From NCBI GenBank assembly GCA_000434235.1, contig FR891993.1, positions 1-21,773 of the forward strand: DNA of 21,773 nucleotides, written 5' to 3'. Below, in pieces: positions 1-5,967 of the stretch (position 1 is its first letter; each line of letters starts with the position of its first letter). The notes below the pieces were generated by a model. That model was not told the origin of the DNA. It saw only the letters and a program-made list of their open reading frames with translations, and did no database searches. The DNA is from Alistipes sp. CAG:268. Its GTDB lineage: Bacteria; Bacteroidota; Bacteroidia; Bacteroidales; Rikenellaceae. A program made the position numbers and the translations under genes.

Positions 1-22
1 GGCTTTCCATGCATGGAAAGCC
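1..22. terminator. Perfect 22-bp palindrome, probable terminator hairpin
   Basis: The first 22 bases are a perfect inverted repeat with arms GGCTTTCC/GGAAAGCC around ATGCAT. It lies about 110 bp downstream of the response-regulator stop on the minus strand, so it could end that operon, with its U-tract beyond the window edge. It shares the core TCCATGCATGGA with the strong terminator at 18441-18482. On the plus strand it is not followed by a T-run. Positions 23-133 hold no gene I can support. Confidence 0.5.
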
Positions 23-133
23 GCTCTCCTTTATACTACTCCATGCCACCGGTCCGCCGGGGAGGTATCCGGAAAGCCTGCGGGTCCGGCGAAGGAGACG
101 GACGAAGGCGGCACCGCGGACGCTGCCCGCCGG

Positions 134-781
134 TCAGATATCGACGATGCCGTTGCGGATGGCATAGACCACGAGGCTGGCCGTATTCTTGCAACCGGTC
201 TTCTCGAGGATGTTGGCGCGGTGCTTGTCCACCGTACGTTTCGAAATGAAGAGTTCATCGGCGATCTCCTGATTCGAGAGTCCCCGGCAGACGGCCACCA
301 GGATCTCCCGCTCGCGCGACGAGAGCTGATCGTCGGCCAGTTCGTCGTGCTCGCGGGCGTGCATCCGCCCGGTGAGCGACGAGAGCAGCCGCGGCGAGAA
401 GTAACTGCCGCCGCCCATGACCGCCGCAATCGCCTCGAGCACGTCGCCGATGTCGGAGTCCTTCAGCAGAAAGCCCCGCGCCCCGGCCTCGACCATGCGC
501 GAATAGTAGCTCTCCTCACCGAACATCGACAGCGTGATGATCCTCAGATCGGGACAACGCGCCAAAGCCCGCTCGGTGGTCTGGGCGCCGTCGAGCCCCG
601 GCATCGAGAAGTCCATGAAAACGATGTCCGCCGCAAAGGACTCCTGCTCCAGGAGCGAGAGGAACTCCTCGCCGCTCGAGGCTTCGCCCACGACGCGGAA
701 TCCCTCGTTGCGTTCGAGCAGCCCCCGCAGTCCGTTGCGGAAGAGCGAATGGTCATCGACCAGTATGATTCTGCACTCCAT
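134..781 (-). CDS. NarL/LuxR-family response regulator
   Basis: A 215-aa two-component response regulator. The N-terminal receiver domain has the acidic pair D9-D10, the likely phospho-acceptor D57 in MDFSMPG and K107 in FLLKD. The C-terminal LuxR-type helix-turn-helix spans about 153-209 (LSSREREIL, then the recognition helix ISKRTVDKHRANI). It is expected to bind DNA when phosphorylated by the kinase encoded just upstream. I chose the ATG at 781 because the receiver fold starts there (MECRIILVDDH) and because AGGAG lies a few bases upstream, overlapping the kinase stop codon. The longer open frame to 952 runs inside the kinase gene and is not credible. Only 8 bp separate the two genes, so they are cotranscribed. 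The regulated genes cannot be read from this window. Confidence 0.93.
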   Translation of the reverse strand: MECRIILVDDHSLFRNGLRGLLERNEGFRVVGEASSGEEFLSLLEQESFAADIVFMDFSMPGLDGAQTTERALARCPDLRIITLSMFGEESYYSRMVEAGARGFLLKDSDIGDVLEAIAAVMGGGSYFSPRLLSSLTGRMHAREHDELADDQLSSREREILVAVCRGLSNQEIADELFISKRTVDKHRANILEKTGCKNTASLVVYAIRNGIVDI

Positions 782-789
782 GACGACTC

Positions 790-1770
790 CTATTTTTTCC
801 GGCGGCGCGAACGGCGCTGTTCCGAAACGACACTCTCCTGCGTATTGACCCGGATGGCGGCCCGCATCCCCTTGCCCTTCGCCGAGGCGATATCGAACGT
901 CCCGCCCAACGAGTTGATCCGCGAGGCGATGTTCGAGAGGCCCATGCCGCAATCCATCATCGCCTGCGGGTTGAAGCCCCGTCCGTCGTCCGAATAGTCG
1001 AGCGCCAGCTCCGACCCGTTCTGCGAAAGCGAAAGGTTGATGGCCCGGCAGCCCGAATGCTTGAGCGAATTGTTGATCAGCTCGCAGATCACCCGGTAGA
1101 GGATCACCTCGACATCCGTATCGTAACGCTCCGTGCGGAGGTTGGTCGTGAAGCGGATCTTCACGTCGTGCATCGCAACGCTCTTGTCGATGAAGTTCTG
1201 CACGCCGCGCGCCAGTCCGAAATCGTTGAGCACGTGGGGCGAAAGGTTGTTCGAGATCTCCCGGAGCGAGCGGATCGCCTCCTCGATAACATAGGTCGTA
1301 TTGTCGATGATCTCGCGCTGTTCGGCGTTGCGCTCGTCGCGCGAAAGGGCCGTGAGCGACATCTTCGCCGACGAGAGCAGCGGGCCCAGGCCGTCATGCA
1401 ACTCCTTCGAGAAGCGCGACCGCGCCTTCTCCTCGGTACGCAGCACAGCCGTGAGGATCCGCTTGTTGAGCAGCGTCCGCTGGTGGTTCAGCCGGTCGAT
1501 GTAGGTGAAGAGCTTGTGGGCGTACATCACGCCAATCGAGAGGCAGATCGAGACCGTAACCCCCAGGTAGGCGAACCACCAGCGCGGCATCACCTCGACC
1601 CCCAGGTCGATGAGCAGCTGTACGAGCCGCTCGATGGTCAGCAACGAAAAGCCCACGATGAAGAGAATCCACACCGAGTTGTATTTCGTGGCGCGCACCA
1701 GCCGGAGCGCATAGATCGTCGCCAGCGTCTGGACGATGATCGAGATGACGAGCAGGACTTTGATCAGCAT
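790..1770 (-). CDS. Sensor histidine kinase, HisKA_3/HATPase type
   Basis: A 326-aa membrane histidine kinase, cognate to the response regulator 8 bp downstream. The N-terminus has three hydrophobic segments (about 3-24, 33-56 and 65-85) with almost no extracytoplasmic domain. Then comes a coiled linker and the HisKA_3 dimerisation motif SKELHDGLGPLL with phospho-accepting H125. The HATPase_c domain shows the N-box ELINNSLKHS (N233, N234), the G1 box DDGRGF (261-266) and GMGLSNIASR (275-284). The tail is very basic (RRSRRRKK). Kinases of the NarX/DesK type pair with LuxR-type regulators, as here. With no large sensor domain, it may sense membrane state or an internal signal; that is inference. 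A promoter with both elements lies just upstream, inside the 3' end of surE. Confidence 0.93.
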   Translation of the reverse strand: MLIKVLLVISIIVQTLATIYALRLVRATKYNSVWILFIVGFSLLTIERLVQLLIDLGVEVMPRWWFAYLGVTVSICLSIGVMYAHKLFTYIDRLNHQRTLLNKRILTAVLRTEEKARSRFSKELHDGLGPLLSSAKMSLTALSRDERNAEQREIIDNTTYVIEEAIRSLREISNNLSPHVLNDFGLARGVQNFIDKSVAMHDVKIRFTTNLRTERYDTDVEVILYRVICELINNSLKHSGCRAINLSLSQNGSELALDYSDDGRGFNPQAMMDCGMGLSNIASRINSLGGTFDIASAKGKGMRAAIRVNTQESVVSEQRRSRRRKK

Positions 1771-1786
1771 AGGACTCGGTTTTTTA

Positions 1787-1817
1787 CAAAGATAACACTA
1801 TTTCAGCACTTCGCCAA
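1787..1817 (-). promoter_or_regulatory. Bacteroidetes-type promoter for the kinase/regulator pair
   Basis: On the minus strand, TATCTTTG at 1794-1787 matches the Bacteroidetes -7 consensus TAnnTTTG. A TTG at 1817-1815 sits exactly 20 nt upstream, matching the -33 element. The -33 element lies within the last codons of surE. Transcription would start near 1783, giving a leader of only about 13 nt before the kinase ATG at 1770. Confidence 0.75.
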
Positions 1818-2568
1818 GGGTTGCCAGGCGGCCGTAGTCGGTCAGGTCCACCTGCACGGGGACCACTGAGACGTAGCCGTGCGCCAGCGCCCACTCGTCC
1901 GTATCCTCGGCCTCGGGTTCGGCATTGACGAAATCTCCCGTGAGCCAGAAGTACTCCCGGCCCCGCGGGTCCTCGTGGCGATAGAACTCCTCGCGCCAGA
2001 AGCCGCGGTTCTGGCGGCAGAGGCGGATGCCCTTCACCTGCTCGGGGCGTCCCTTCGGGACATTGACGTTCAGACACAGCGGCAGTTCGACCTGGCCCTC
2101 GAGCACGGCGCCGACGATCCGCCGGCCATACTCCACGGCCGCATCGAAGTCGGCATCGGCCGAGTGGTCGTCGAGCGACAGCCCGATCGACGGGCAGCCG
2201 TAGAAGCTCCCCTCGATGGCCGCACCCATCGTCCCCGAATAGAGGACATTGACCGCCGAGTTCGAGCCGTGGTTGATGCCCGAGAGCACCAGATCGACCC
2301 GCCTGCCGCGCAGCAGGCAGTCGAGCCCCATCTTCAGGCAATCGACCGGCGTGCCGGAAAAGGCATAGAGCGTGAGCCCCTCTTCCTCGCGGACCTTACG
2401 CAGGTAGAGCGGGTTGTACATCGTAATGGCCTGGCTCATGCCGCTCTGCGTCGTCTCGGGAGCCACGGCCACCACGCGGCCGAAACCGCGGGCCACATCG
2501 ATCGCGGCAGCCAGCCCCTTCGAGGCATAGCCGTCGTCATTGGTTACCAGTATCAGTCGTTCATCCAT
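1798..2568 (-). CDS. surE: 5'-nucleotidase SurE
   Basis: A 256-aa survival protein E, a metal-dependent phosphatase acting on nucleoside 5'- and 3'-monophosphates. All family motifs are present: VTNDDGY at the N-terminus (metal ligands D11, D12), SGTPVDC (71-77), the SGINHGSN loop (96-103) and YSGTMGAAIEG (110-120). Length is normal for the family. I chose the ATG at 2568 over the longer frame to 2631 because the conserved beta strand MDERLILVTNDDG starts there, AGGAG lies just upstream, and a -7 promoter element at 2591-2598 falls inside the longer frame. It is transcribed away from rplS, and the kinase operon follows 27 bp downstream with its own promoter. Confidence 0.96.
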   Translation of the reverse strand: MDERLILVTNDDGYASKGLAAAIDVARGFGRVVAVAPETTQSGMSQAITMYNPLYLRKVREEEGLTLYAFSGTPVDCLKMGLDCLLRGRRVDLVLSGINHGSNSAVNVLYSGTMGAAIEGSFYGCPSIGLSLDDHSADADFDAAVEYGRRIVGAVLEGQVELPLCLNVNVPKGRPEQVKGIRLCRQNRGFWREEFYRHEDPRGREYFWLTGDFVNAEPEAEDTDEWALAHGYVSVVPVQVDLTDYGRLATLGEVLK

Positions 2569-2590
2569 CGTTTTTCTCCTGTTTTGCCTG

Positions 2591-2598
2591 CAAAGATA
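2591..2598 (-). promoter_or_regulatory. surE promoter -7 element
   Basis: TATCTTTG on the minus strand matches TAnnTTTG. No good TTG is seen 19-21 nt upstream, so only half of the promoter is clear. The predicted leader to the surE ATG is about 19 nt. It is divergent from the rplS promoter at 2639-2670. Confidence 0.6.
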
Positions 2599-2638
2599 AC
2601 GATTTTCCCCTGCTCCGGGAGGATTTTTCATCCGATGC

Positions 2639-2670
2639 TTGTGTCGTTCGGAAAATTCTTCCTATCTTTG
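2639..2670 (+). promoter_or_regulatory. rplS promoter (-33 TTG and -7 TATCTTTG)
   Basis: TATCTTTG at 2663-2670 matches the Bacteroidetes -7 element, and TTG at 2639-2641 lies 21 nt upstream as a -33 element. Transcription would begin near 2674, about 200 nt before the L19 start codon. Confidence 0.75.
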
Positions 2671-2673
2671 CGG

Positions 2674-2875
2674 TCCCCAACGGGGCGTGTACCGACCTCT
2701 TTCATTGGGTGTCAGCGCAAATGCGAAGGTCGAGAGGACCGGGGCGGCGGGCCGGAGACGGCAGGCGGCAGCGGGAGTCGAGACCGCATCGCGGGATTAC
2801 GGGCCAGGGAGTCCGTATGGTAGCGGCGGCACAGCGGGAATGTCGGATGCGAAACACAAAAAAATTGTTGCAACA
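2674..2875 (+). promoter_or_regulatory. Long rplS 5' leader, possibly structured
   Basis: About 200 nt lie between the predicted transcription start and the L19 ATG, far more than the 2-50 nt leaders inferred for other genes in this window. It can form a CCCC-AAC-GGGG hairpin closed by CGGT/ACCG (2671-2694) and a second stem CGACCT/AGGTCG (2693-2698 with 2727-2732); the two overlap slightly and could be alternatives. Ribosomal protein genes often have autoregulatory leaders, so that is one possible role, but no known leader family is recognised. It stays open in the L19 frame, so an N-terminal extension (for example from ATG 2840) is the main alternative. Confidence 0.35.
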
Positions 2876-3253
2876 ATGAACAAAGACGCAATCATCAAGC
2901 TCGTCAATGAGCAGATGTGGCCCAAGACGGATGCCGACATTCCGTCGTTCAAGGCCGGAGACACGATCACCGTATCCTACAAGATCATCGAGGGTAACAA
3001 GGAGCGCGTACAGAGCTTCCGCGGCGTGGTGATCCAGATCAAGGGACAGGGCAAGACCAAGATGTTCACGATCCGCAAGGTATCGAACGGCGTCGGCGTG
3101 GAGCGCATTTTCCCGCTCTACTCGCCCCACATCGAGAAGATCGAGGTCAATAAGATCGGTGTCGTTCGCCGCGCCCGCATCTACTACCTGCGCGATCTGA
3201 CCGGCAAGAAGGCCCGCATCAAGGAGAAGCGCATGACCAGCACGGAGAAATAG
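2876..3253 (+). CDS. rplS: 50S ribosomal protein L19 (bL19)
   Basis: A 125-aa large-subunit protein located at the interface with the 30S subunit. The family core is clear: [50 protein letters not shown], the [12 protein letters not shown] segment and [10 protein letters not shown] near the end. I chose ATG 2876 ([14 protein letters not shown]) because L19 proteins begin with such a short helix before PSFKAGD. In-frame ATG 2840 would add 12 basic residues ([12 protein letters not shown]) and cannot be fully excluded. The gene stands alone here, without the rpsP-rimM-trmD neighbours found in many other bacteria. A 13-bp hairpin 17 bp after the stop ends the unit. Confidence 0.97.
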   Translation: MNKDAIIKLVNEQMWPKTDADIPSFKAGDTITVSYKIIEGNKERVQSFRGVVIQIKGQGKTKMFTIRKVSNGVGVERIFPLYSPHIEKIEVNKIGVVRRARIYYLRDLTGKKARIKEKRMTSTEK

Positions 3254-3270
3254 TTCCGACGGTCGTATGG

Positions 3271-3308
3271 AAAAACCGGATGGTTCCCGATGGAGCCATC
3301 CGGTTTTT
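3271..3308 (+). terminator. rplS intrinsic terminator
   Basis: A 13-bp perfect stem, AAAAACCGGATGG pairing with CCATCCGGTTTTT, around a 12-nt loop. The A-run on one arm and T-run on the other suit termination on either strand. It lies 17 bp after the L19 stop. Confidence 0.85.
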
Positions 3309-3502
3309 GTTTCCGTCCGGAACACACAACGCCAGGAGTTTCCCGGGAACCGGAAGAAGACAAGGACCGGATCCGGAAGCATGGGCCGGAGCGGAGAAGG
3401 CGGCCGGTGCACAAACGGAGGCCGGAGAGGAATTCAGACCCGAGAAGAGCACCGCAGTTCAAGACCGAATCCGCAAGGTCCTTTTCAGCGAACGGATGCG
3501 AA
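3309..3502. other. Intergenic region between two terminators, no gene assigned
   Basis: About 190 bp between the rplS terminator and the one beside the transporter gene. The plus strand is purine-rich with many CCGGA/CCGG words. Open frames of 80-100 codons cross it in several frames, but none has a recognisable protein, a promoter match or a clear start, and they run through the terminators. I see no RNA family here. Confidence 0.4.
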
Positions 3503-3529
3503 AAGGGGCGCCTGAAAGAGGCGCCCCTT
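3503..3529. terminator. GC-rich hairpin terminator between convergent units
   Basis: A 10-bp stem, AAGGGGCGCC with GGCGCCCCTT, around the 7-nt loop TGAAAGA. On the plus strand it is followed by GTTTTT; on the minus strand it ends in a shorter T-run. It begins 22 bp after the transporter stop, so it most likely ends that minus-strand unit while also blocking read-through from the other side. Confidence 0.8.
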
Positions 3530-3551
3530 GTTTTTCGGAAGATTCCGGGTA

Positions 3552-4832
3552 TCAGTCATTGACCGGAATGTCCTTATTGACGTTCTTCGAACCGGCAAGT
3601 GCATAGTAAAGGATGAATGCCAGACCCACGACGATCACCCAGTAGCTCGACAGGTAACCGGCGAAATCGGCAACGCCGCCCTGGATGAGCGGAAGCACAC
3701 CGCCACCGCAAACCATCACCATGAAGAAGCCCGAGCCCATCGACGTATACTTGCCCAACCCCTCGACTGCCAGGTTGAAGATACCGCCCCACATCACCGA
3801 AGTGCAAAGGCCGCACAGCGTCAGGAAGACCACGCCGACCGGGACCTGAACCATGGCAAAGCCGGTTCCGGTAAATACCGGCATCGAAGCCGTCGCAGTC
3901 ACGGGAGCGAAAATTCCGGCCAGCACGAAGAGGATGGCCAGCGACGAAACCACCGTAAGCTGCACCTTGCTCGACACCTTGCCGCCGACGATACCGCCGA
4001 TCAGACGTCCGCACATCATCAGGAACCAGTAGGTTCCGACAAGCGAACCTGCAGCAGCAGCGGCCATGCCCATACCGGCATCCGGAGCAGCCGTAAGGAA
4101 GAGGTTCATGAAGTTGGGAATACCGACCTCGACACCCACATAGATGAAGATGGCCACGGCACCCAGTACGAAGTGACGGAACGAAAGAGCACTGTGCTTG
4201 TCCTTTTTGGCCTCGGCGCGCTTCTCCTCGATGGCGTACGGCTCGGGAATATTAACCATGTAGAGGACAATGAACACTACGGCAAAAATTCCCATGGCGA
4301 TGAACAGGGCCGGAGCGGCATCGCTGATCGTGGCACGGGCCACGTCACCCATCAGGTAACCTACCAGAATCGGGACGATCGTTGCCGAAATCGAATTGAG
4401 CGAACCGCCGAACTGAATCAGCTGGTTGCCCTTCTTGCCGCCGCCGCCCAGCGTGTTGAGCATCGGATTGACCACCGTATTGAGCATGCACATCGAGAAG
4501 CCCGAGATGAATGCGCCCACGAGGTAAACGGCAAAACTGCCTGCCTCACCCGAAAGATACTGGACACCGACACCGACGAACCCGACGGCCACGGCTGCCA
4601 GAGCCGTCTTCTTGTAACCGATCCGATTGAGCATCATACCGGCCGGAATACCCATCACGGCATAGGCGATGAAATTGGCAAAATTGCCCAGCTGCGACAT
4701 CCAGTTCGCTACGGAGAACTGATTCTTGACGATTACGCCCAGCGGGTTTGCGAGACCCGTCACGAACGAAATCATGGCAAAGAGCGCGAACATCATGATG
4801 ATGGGCAGCGTGTAATTCTTTTTTTGTTCCAT
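3552..4832 (-). CDS. Sugar MFS transporter, FucP/GluP (FHS) type
   Basis: A 426-aa inner-membrane transporter with about 12 hydrophobic helices. The N-terminal half resembles the fucose/glucose-galactose:proton symporter group: SFVTGLANPLGVIVKNQF in helix 1, NFANFIAYAVMGIPAGMML in helix 2 and NRIGYKKT in the following loop. The region CMLNTVVNPMLNTLGGGG and the conserved Q/N helix QLIQFGGSLNSISATIVPIL are also typical. It probably imports a hexose or deoxyhexose; the exact sugar cannot be read. ATG 4832 gives a short cytoplasmic start (MEQKKNYTLPIIMMF) before helix 1; longer starts in this frame would overlap the upstream gene. It follows the polyprenyl synthase gene by 58 bp with no clear promoter between, so cotranscription is possible though the functions look unrelated. 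Confidence 0.9.
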   Translation of the reverse strand: MEQKKNYTLPIIMMFALFAMISFVTGLANPLGVIVKNQFSVANWMSQLGNFANFIAYAVMGIPAGMMLNRIGYKKTALAAVAVGFVGVGVQYLSGEAGSFAVYLVGAFISGFSMCMLNTVVNPMLNTLGGGGKKGNQLIQFGGSLNSISATIVPILVGYLMGDVARATISDAAPALFIAMGIFAVVFIVLYMVNIPEPYAIEEKRAEAKKDKHSALSFRHFVLGAVAIFIYVGVEVGIPNFMNLFLTAAPDAGMGMAAAAAGSLVGTYWFLMMCGRLIGGIVGGKVSSKVQLTVVSSLAILFVLAGIFAPVTATASMPVFTGTGFAMVQVPVGVVFLTLCGLCTSVMWGGIFNLAVEGLGKYTSMGSGFFMVMVCGGGVLPLIQGGVADFAGYLSSYWVIVVGLAFILYYALAGSKNVNKDIPVND

Positions 4833-4890
4833 ACGTGTTGTTTTGAGATTATTTTTAGGTTGTGGGTAATTTTCAGGTCGTAACTGCATA

Positions 4891-5880
4891 TTACCGGTCT
4901 CTCTCGGCGATATAGGCACAGAGATTCACCAGCGCCGAGCGGTATTCGGAATCCTCGTAGTCGGAGAGCATCCCCACGGCACGCGAGATGTATCCCTGCA
5001 TGACCTCGGCCGCGAAGGAGAGTCCCCCCTCCTGCTCCACCACTCCGCGCAGATACTCCACCTCGCTGTCGTCCTCATGACAACGGGCCAGTCTGCCCAG
5101 CAGATCGGCCCGTCGCTCCGCCGACGCACGGTCGAGCACGGCCAGCAGCGGCAGCGTGATCTTCCCTTCGCGCAGGTCGTTGCAGGCCGGCTTCCCGGTC
5201 TGGGCCGAAGGCGTATAGTCGAGGATGTCGTCCTGGATCTGGAAGGCCATGCCCACGGCCTCGCCGAAACGGCGCATCGTGGCGACCTTGTCACGCGTAG
5301 CACGCACAGCCAGGGCGCCGGCCGAAGCGCTCACCCCGAGCAGGCTGGCAGTCTTTTTGTAGATGATGTCCAGGTAGGTCTGACGGGTCATGCGGTGCGC
5401 CGCGGCACATTCGTCCTGCAGCACCTCGCCCTCGCACAGAGCGGCCATTGCGCCGCAGACGTGCGTCACCAGGTCGAACTGGCCGCTCAGCAGACCGATG
5501 TTCATGTTCTTGGCCAGGATGTAGTCGCCCAGGATCACCGCCTTGTGCGACTGCCAGCGGGCATTGACCGATGGTTTGCCGCGCCGCGTGTCGGCCTCGT
5601 CGATCACGTCGTCGTGGATGAGCGACGCCACATGGATCATCTCCACGAGCATGGCGGCCAGACAGGCGCGCCGGCCACCGGCGGCGGCCTTCACGGGAGC
5701 GTTCAACGCGGCCGAAAGCATGACGAGGAGCGGCCGGATGCCCTTGCCGCGCGACGAGAGCGCATACCGCAACATATCGGAAAGCAATTCACCCTCGGCA
5801 GTGAACTGGCTCTCGACGAATGCGTCGAATGCCTCCAGCTCCGCCGTAACGGGTTTGCGGATGTCTTCGAGTGTAATCAT
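4891..5880 (-). CDS. All-trans polyprenyl diphosphate synthase
   Basis: A 329-aa trans-isoprenyl diphosphate synthase, which lengthens an allylic diphosphate with isopentenyl diphosphate to make the side chain of menaquinone. Both aspartate-rich motifs are intact: LIHDDVIDEADTRRG (D90, D91, D94) and QIQDDILDY (D217, D218, D221), along with GKGIRPLLV (45-53), GDYILAKN and the lysines in YKKTASL. This fits an octaprenyl/solanesyl-type enzyme (IspB-like), but chain length cannot be read with confidence. I chose ATG 5880 over ATG 5898 because a -7 promoter element (5886-5893) lies between them, so the upstream ATG would not be transcribed. The resulting mRNA is almost leaderless. The gene is divergent from yfhO. 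Confidence 0.92.
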   Translation of the reverse strand: MITLEDIRKPVTAELEAFDAFVESQFTAEGELLSDMLRYALSSRGKGIRPLLVMLSAALNAPVKAAAGGRRACLAAMLVEMIHVASLIHDDVIDEADTRRGKPSVNARWQSHKAVILGDYILAKNMNIGLLSGQFDLVTHVCGAMAALCEGEVLQDECAAAHRMTRQTYLDIIYKKTASLLGVSASAGALAVRATRDKVATMRRFGEAVGMAFQIQDDILDYTPSAQTGKPACNDLREGKITLPLLAVLDRASAERRADLLGRLARCHEDDSEVEYLRGVVEQEGGLSFAAEVMQGYISRAVGMLSDYEDSEYRSALVNLCAYIAERDR

Positions 5881-5885
5881 ATGTG

Positions 5886-5893
5886 CAAAGATA
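5886..5893 (-). promoter_or_regulatory. Promoter -7 element of the polyprenyl synthase gene
   Basis: TATCTTTG on the minus strand ends 5 bp before the ATG at 5880. If transcription starts about 4 nt after the element, the 5' untranslated region is only about 0-3 nt. No clear -33 TTG is seen at the usual distance. Confidence 0.6.
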
Positions 5894-5936
5894 GTCATTT
5901 TTCGTAAGGAAAGGAGTGACTCTCGATGTTTTTTCG

Positions 5937-5944
5937 TACCTTTG
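5937..5944 (+). promoter_or_regulatory. yfhO promoter -7 element
   Basis: TACCTTTG matches TAnnTTTG and lies 23 bp before the ATG at 5968. No convincing -33 TTG at 19-21 nt spacing. It would drive yfhO and possibly the whole ftsX-DUF3098-uppP-truB run. Confidence 0.55.
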
Positions 5945-5967
5945 GCAATCGGTTAAGACTCGACAGA

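Noticed and set aside
2639..2875. Protein-coding extension of L19 through the whole leader
   Set aside because: It would start inside the promoter and add 79 Arg/Gly-rich residues not seen in L19; only the 12-residue extension from 2840 remains possible.
3528..4883. 451-codon open frame on the plus strand opposite the MFS transporter
   Set aside because: The transporter on the other strand has clear family motifs; this frame is His/Arg/Asp-rich antisense noise and runs out of the terminator region.
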